The position numbers and the translations under genes were made by a program. A DNA stretch of 45,133 nt from Gnetum montanum (lineage: Eukaryota; Streptophyta; Gnetopsida; Gnetales; Gnetaceae). Under the pieces are notes generated by a model. The model did not search any database, was not told where the DNA came from, and saw only the letters and a list, made by a program, of their open reading frames with translations. Shown here one piece after another: positions 43,487-45,133 of the stretch; position 1 is the stretch's first letter, and every line of letters begins with the position of its first letter. The DNA lies in contig MNCI01014376.1 of assembly GCA_015680685.1 (NCBI GenBank), positions 348,211 through 393,343 on the forward strand, in the 5' to 3' direction.

Positions 43487-45133
43487 ATGGCTTCTTCTCA
43501 CAAAATCAACTCACCTAAGGACAACACAGAAGACAGTCAGCATCACACACATAACTGAGACCAGCCATGTCCTAAACAATCTAAGGTCACATATACTCAT
43601 CCTGATGAGTATGTCCCTGACTTTACTTTTATTCTTCATCAAGATGAACAACTACGATGGAGAGATCTACAAGGTAACATTGTGTTACCCCCAGATCGAT
43701 CTGTCCCTAACATGCTTTTCCGTGCCTTAGCACAGATTGGCATGCAAGAGCTATTCGCTGAATACGTTGCAGAAGATTATGACATGAGGGATTATCATCT
43801 ATCAAATGCCCAACGTATTCAGGATGAAAGGAAGGAGAGCCAACATTCATTGTTGAAGGGCAAGGTCCCCCATGTCCTTAGTGAAATAGGAGACGAGGAA
43901 CCCCTCACAATGGGTTTCTTAGAAAATGATGTTCCTCCTCCTCACAATGGTGAAGAGGTTAGGCATCAGGGCCTTCGATCAACTGTACATGCTACAGGCT
44001 CTGATCCCCGTGAGCACCAACTGTTCACGGCAGGAACAACCACTCACACTAAGGACGGACACTTAAATCGTTACAACGATCGGGGCCGAAGCAGCCGAAG
44101 AGAAGGTAAGAAACATCGCCATGGTGATGGATCCCCTTCCTCTTCTCCTTCATCTCACCATTCACACTCTCCTTCCACATCTGGGCGCAACCATCGTGAG
44201 CATAACGGAGAGAGTAAAAGTAAAAGGGAAGATGAAATACCTCGACAAGAAGGTCGAGAGGAGTTAGGACAAGGGCAAGGACGTAGGGAGAGTAGGGAAC
44301 CACCACGAAGACATCATAGACGTCATGAAAGAGATGATCATGACGAACCCCTACTCGCAACCCGAAGCATGCTAGACATCACAGAGGCAGTTAGGATCCC
44401 CACAAGGCACTTAAAAGACAGCAGGATCAAGCGTTTGGACATAAATAATATCCCACGTTTTGAAGGGGGATACAACGTTGCTCCTCAACATCATTTACAG
44501 GAATTCCACGATGCCTGTGCCTTGCAAAATATAGAGAATGAGTGGCAGAAGCTTAAGTTGTTTCCAAGGACACTCATCAAAGAAGCAGAGAGCTAGTACC
44601 GGTCCTTAGAACCAGAAACCATTAGGAGGTGGAGTATGATGCTTGAATTATTCAATAACAAATATCAGACATACTCCAGAGTGTCCAATTTACGTAAGCA
44701 GATCCAAGGCTGGAAACAAGGTGCTTATGAACCCTTGGATGCTGCCATGGCCCGTTACTATACACTGCTACATCGTTGCCCAGGCCATGGGTATGCTAAG
44801 AGGGATCAACTTCCCCACATCGTGGATGGGCTAAGAAATGAAATGAGAAGAACTCTTGGGACTTACGCCCAAGGGAGAGTTTCCCAACTGAGAGCCCATG
44901 AAGTTGAAAGTTTTTTGGAACAAGTAGTGCAAGAAGAGGGTGAGCTACGGAAGAGGGAAAGTGCGGAAGAATACAACCGCAATCCCTCCCTTCGCAAGAA
45001 GGGAGTGAAATTCTATGATGAGGAGGACGAGTCACCACTCGCAGAGTTGGTGAACTGGAAAACCGTGGCGATCCAAAAGTTAACAACGAAGATATCAGCT
45101 AAGGTAGACCAAATGTGGGATTCCTTAGACTCA
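43487..45133 (+). pseudogene. El-F gag, nearly intact, cut by window edge
   Basis: The ATG at 43487 (MASSHKINSPK) matches the starts of El-A and El-D. The frame stays open apart from TGA at 43556 (codon 24) and TAG at 44594 (codon 370). Order: a conserved N-terminal block (HPDEYVPDFTFILHQDEQL, residues about 40-60); a Ser/Arg/His-rich low-complexity stretch (about 195-290, with SPSSSPSSHHSHSPS and RRHHRRHERDDHDE); DEPLLATRSMLDI (about 287-300); then the retrotransposon gag core (about 325-480: LKLFPRTLIKEAES, RRWSMMLELFNNKYQ, EPLDAAMARYYTLL, IVDGLRNEMRRTLG). The zinc knuckle should lie just past the window. Gag builds the particle and packages RNA. Confidence 0.92.

Larger units (their letters stand above)
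42622..45133 (+). mobile_element. El-F, 5' part of the youngest element
   Basis: 5' LTR, intact primer site and the first 549 codons of gag, to the window edge. It inserted in El-C ORFX (flanking pentamer CACAG at 42617-42621). It has the fewest stops, retains CpG in the U3 array and has an unaltered primer site, so it is the most recent insertion in the window. Confidence 0.9.

Overview
The window looks like intergenic heterochromatin of a seed plant with a large, repeat-rich genome. The evidence is the almost complete absence of host genes, about 40 kb of nested and decayed Ty3/gypsy LTR retrotransposons with an Athila-type layout, primer-binding sites matching the 3' end of plant tRNA-Asp, and heavy CpG loss. 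A conifer or similar gymnosperm is plausible, but nothing I can see fixes the species. I found no host protein gene, tRNA, rRNA or CRISPR. All names below are working labels. || Layout. 1-413: partial LTR of a minus-strand element (LTR-G), cut by the window edge. 414-3235 and 11118-11830: two halves of a minus-strand Helitron Rep relic, separated by insertion of retrotransposon El-A (minus, 3236-11117). 11831-12759: AT-rich DNA. 12760-25997: El-B (minus, 13.2 kb), with gag-pol plus a long extra ORF between integrase and the 3' LTR ('ORFX'). 25998-28323: flank holding solo LTR R1 (26464-27718). 28324-36497: El-D (plus, 5' part), carrying solo LTR R2 (31912-33228) between gag and protease. 36498-42621: El-C (plus), inserted in the El-D integrase; it has gag and ORFX but no pol. 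42622-45133: El-F (plus), inserted inside El-C's ORFX; it is the best preserved element and runs off the window. || How the parts relate. El-A, B, D, C and F belong to related subfamilies. Their LTRs run from TGATGA to TCATCA, followed by a tRNA-Asp primer site, a gag with an odd CX2CX3HX4C knuckle, and then protease, RT, RNase H and integrase in that order. El-B has all modules, El-A has lost the integrase C-terminus and nearly all of ORFX, and El-C has lost pol and kept ORFX. || Main finding. In El-B and El-C, ORFX is preceded by the same package: a TATA box, a leader motif about 50 bp downstream, a predicted leader intron, and an acceptor AG directly before the ATG. In El-C the promoter also carries a GATATCG array with the same 14-17 bp spacing as the LTR U3 arrays. 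This suggests a second, internally promoted and spliced transcription unit. || Second finding. The Helitron Rep motifs look more like animal or fungal Helitrons than the usual plant type. || All reading frames carry many stops, mostly at sites explained by C-to-T change, so this is a record of old elements rather than active ones. Single ambiguous bases lie at 11815, 33064, 39973 and 42970.
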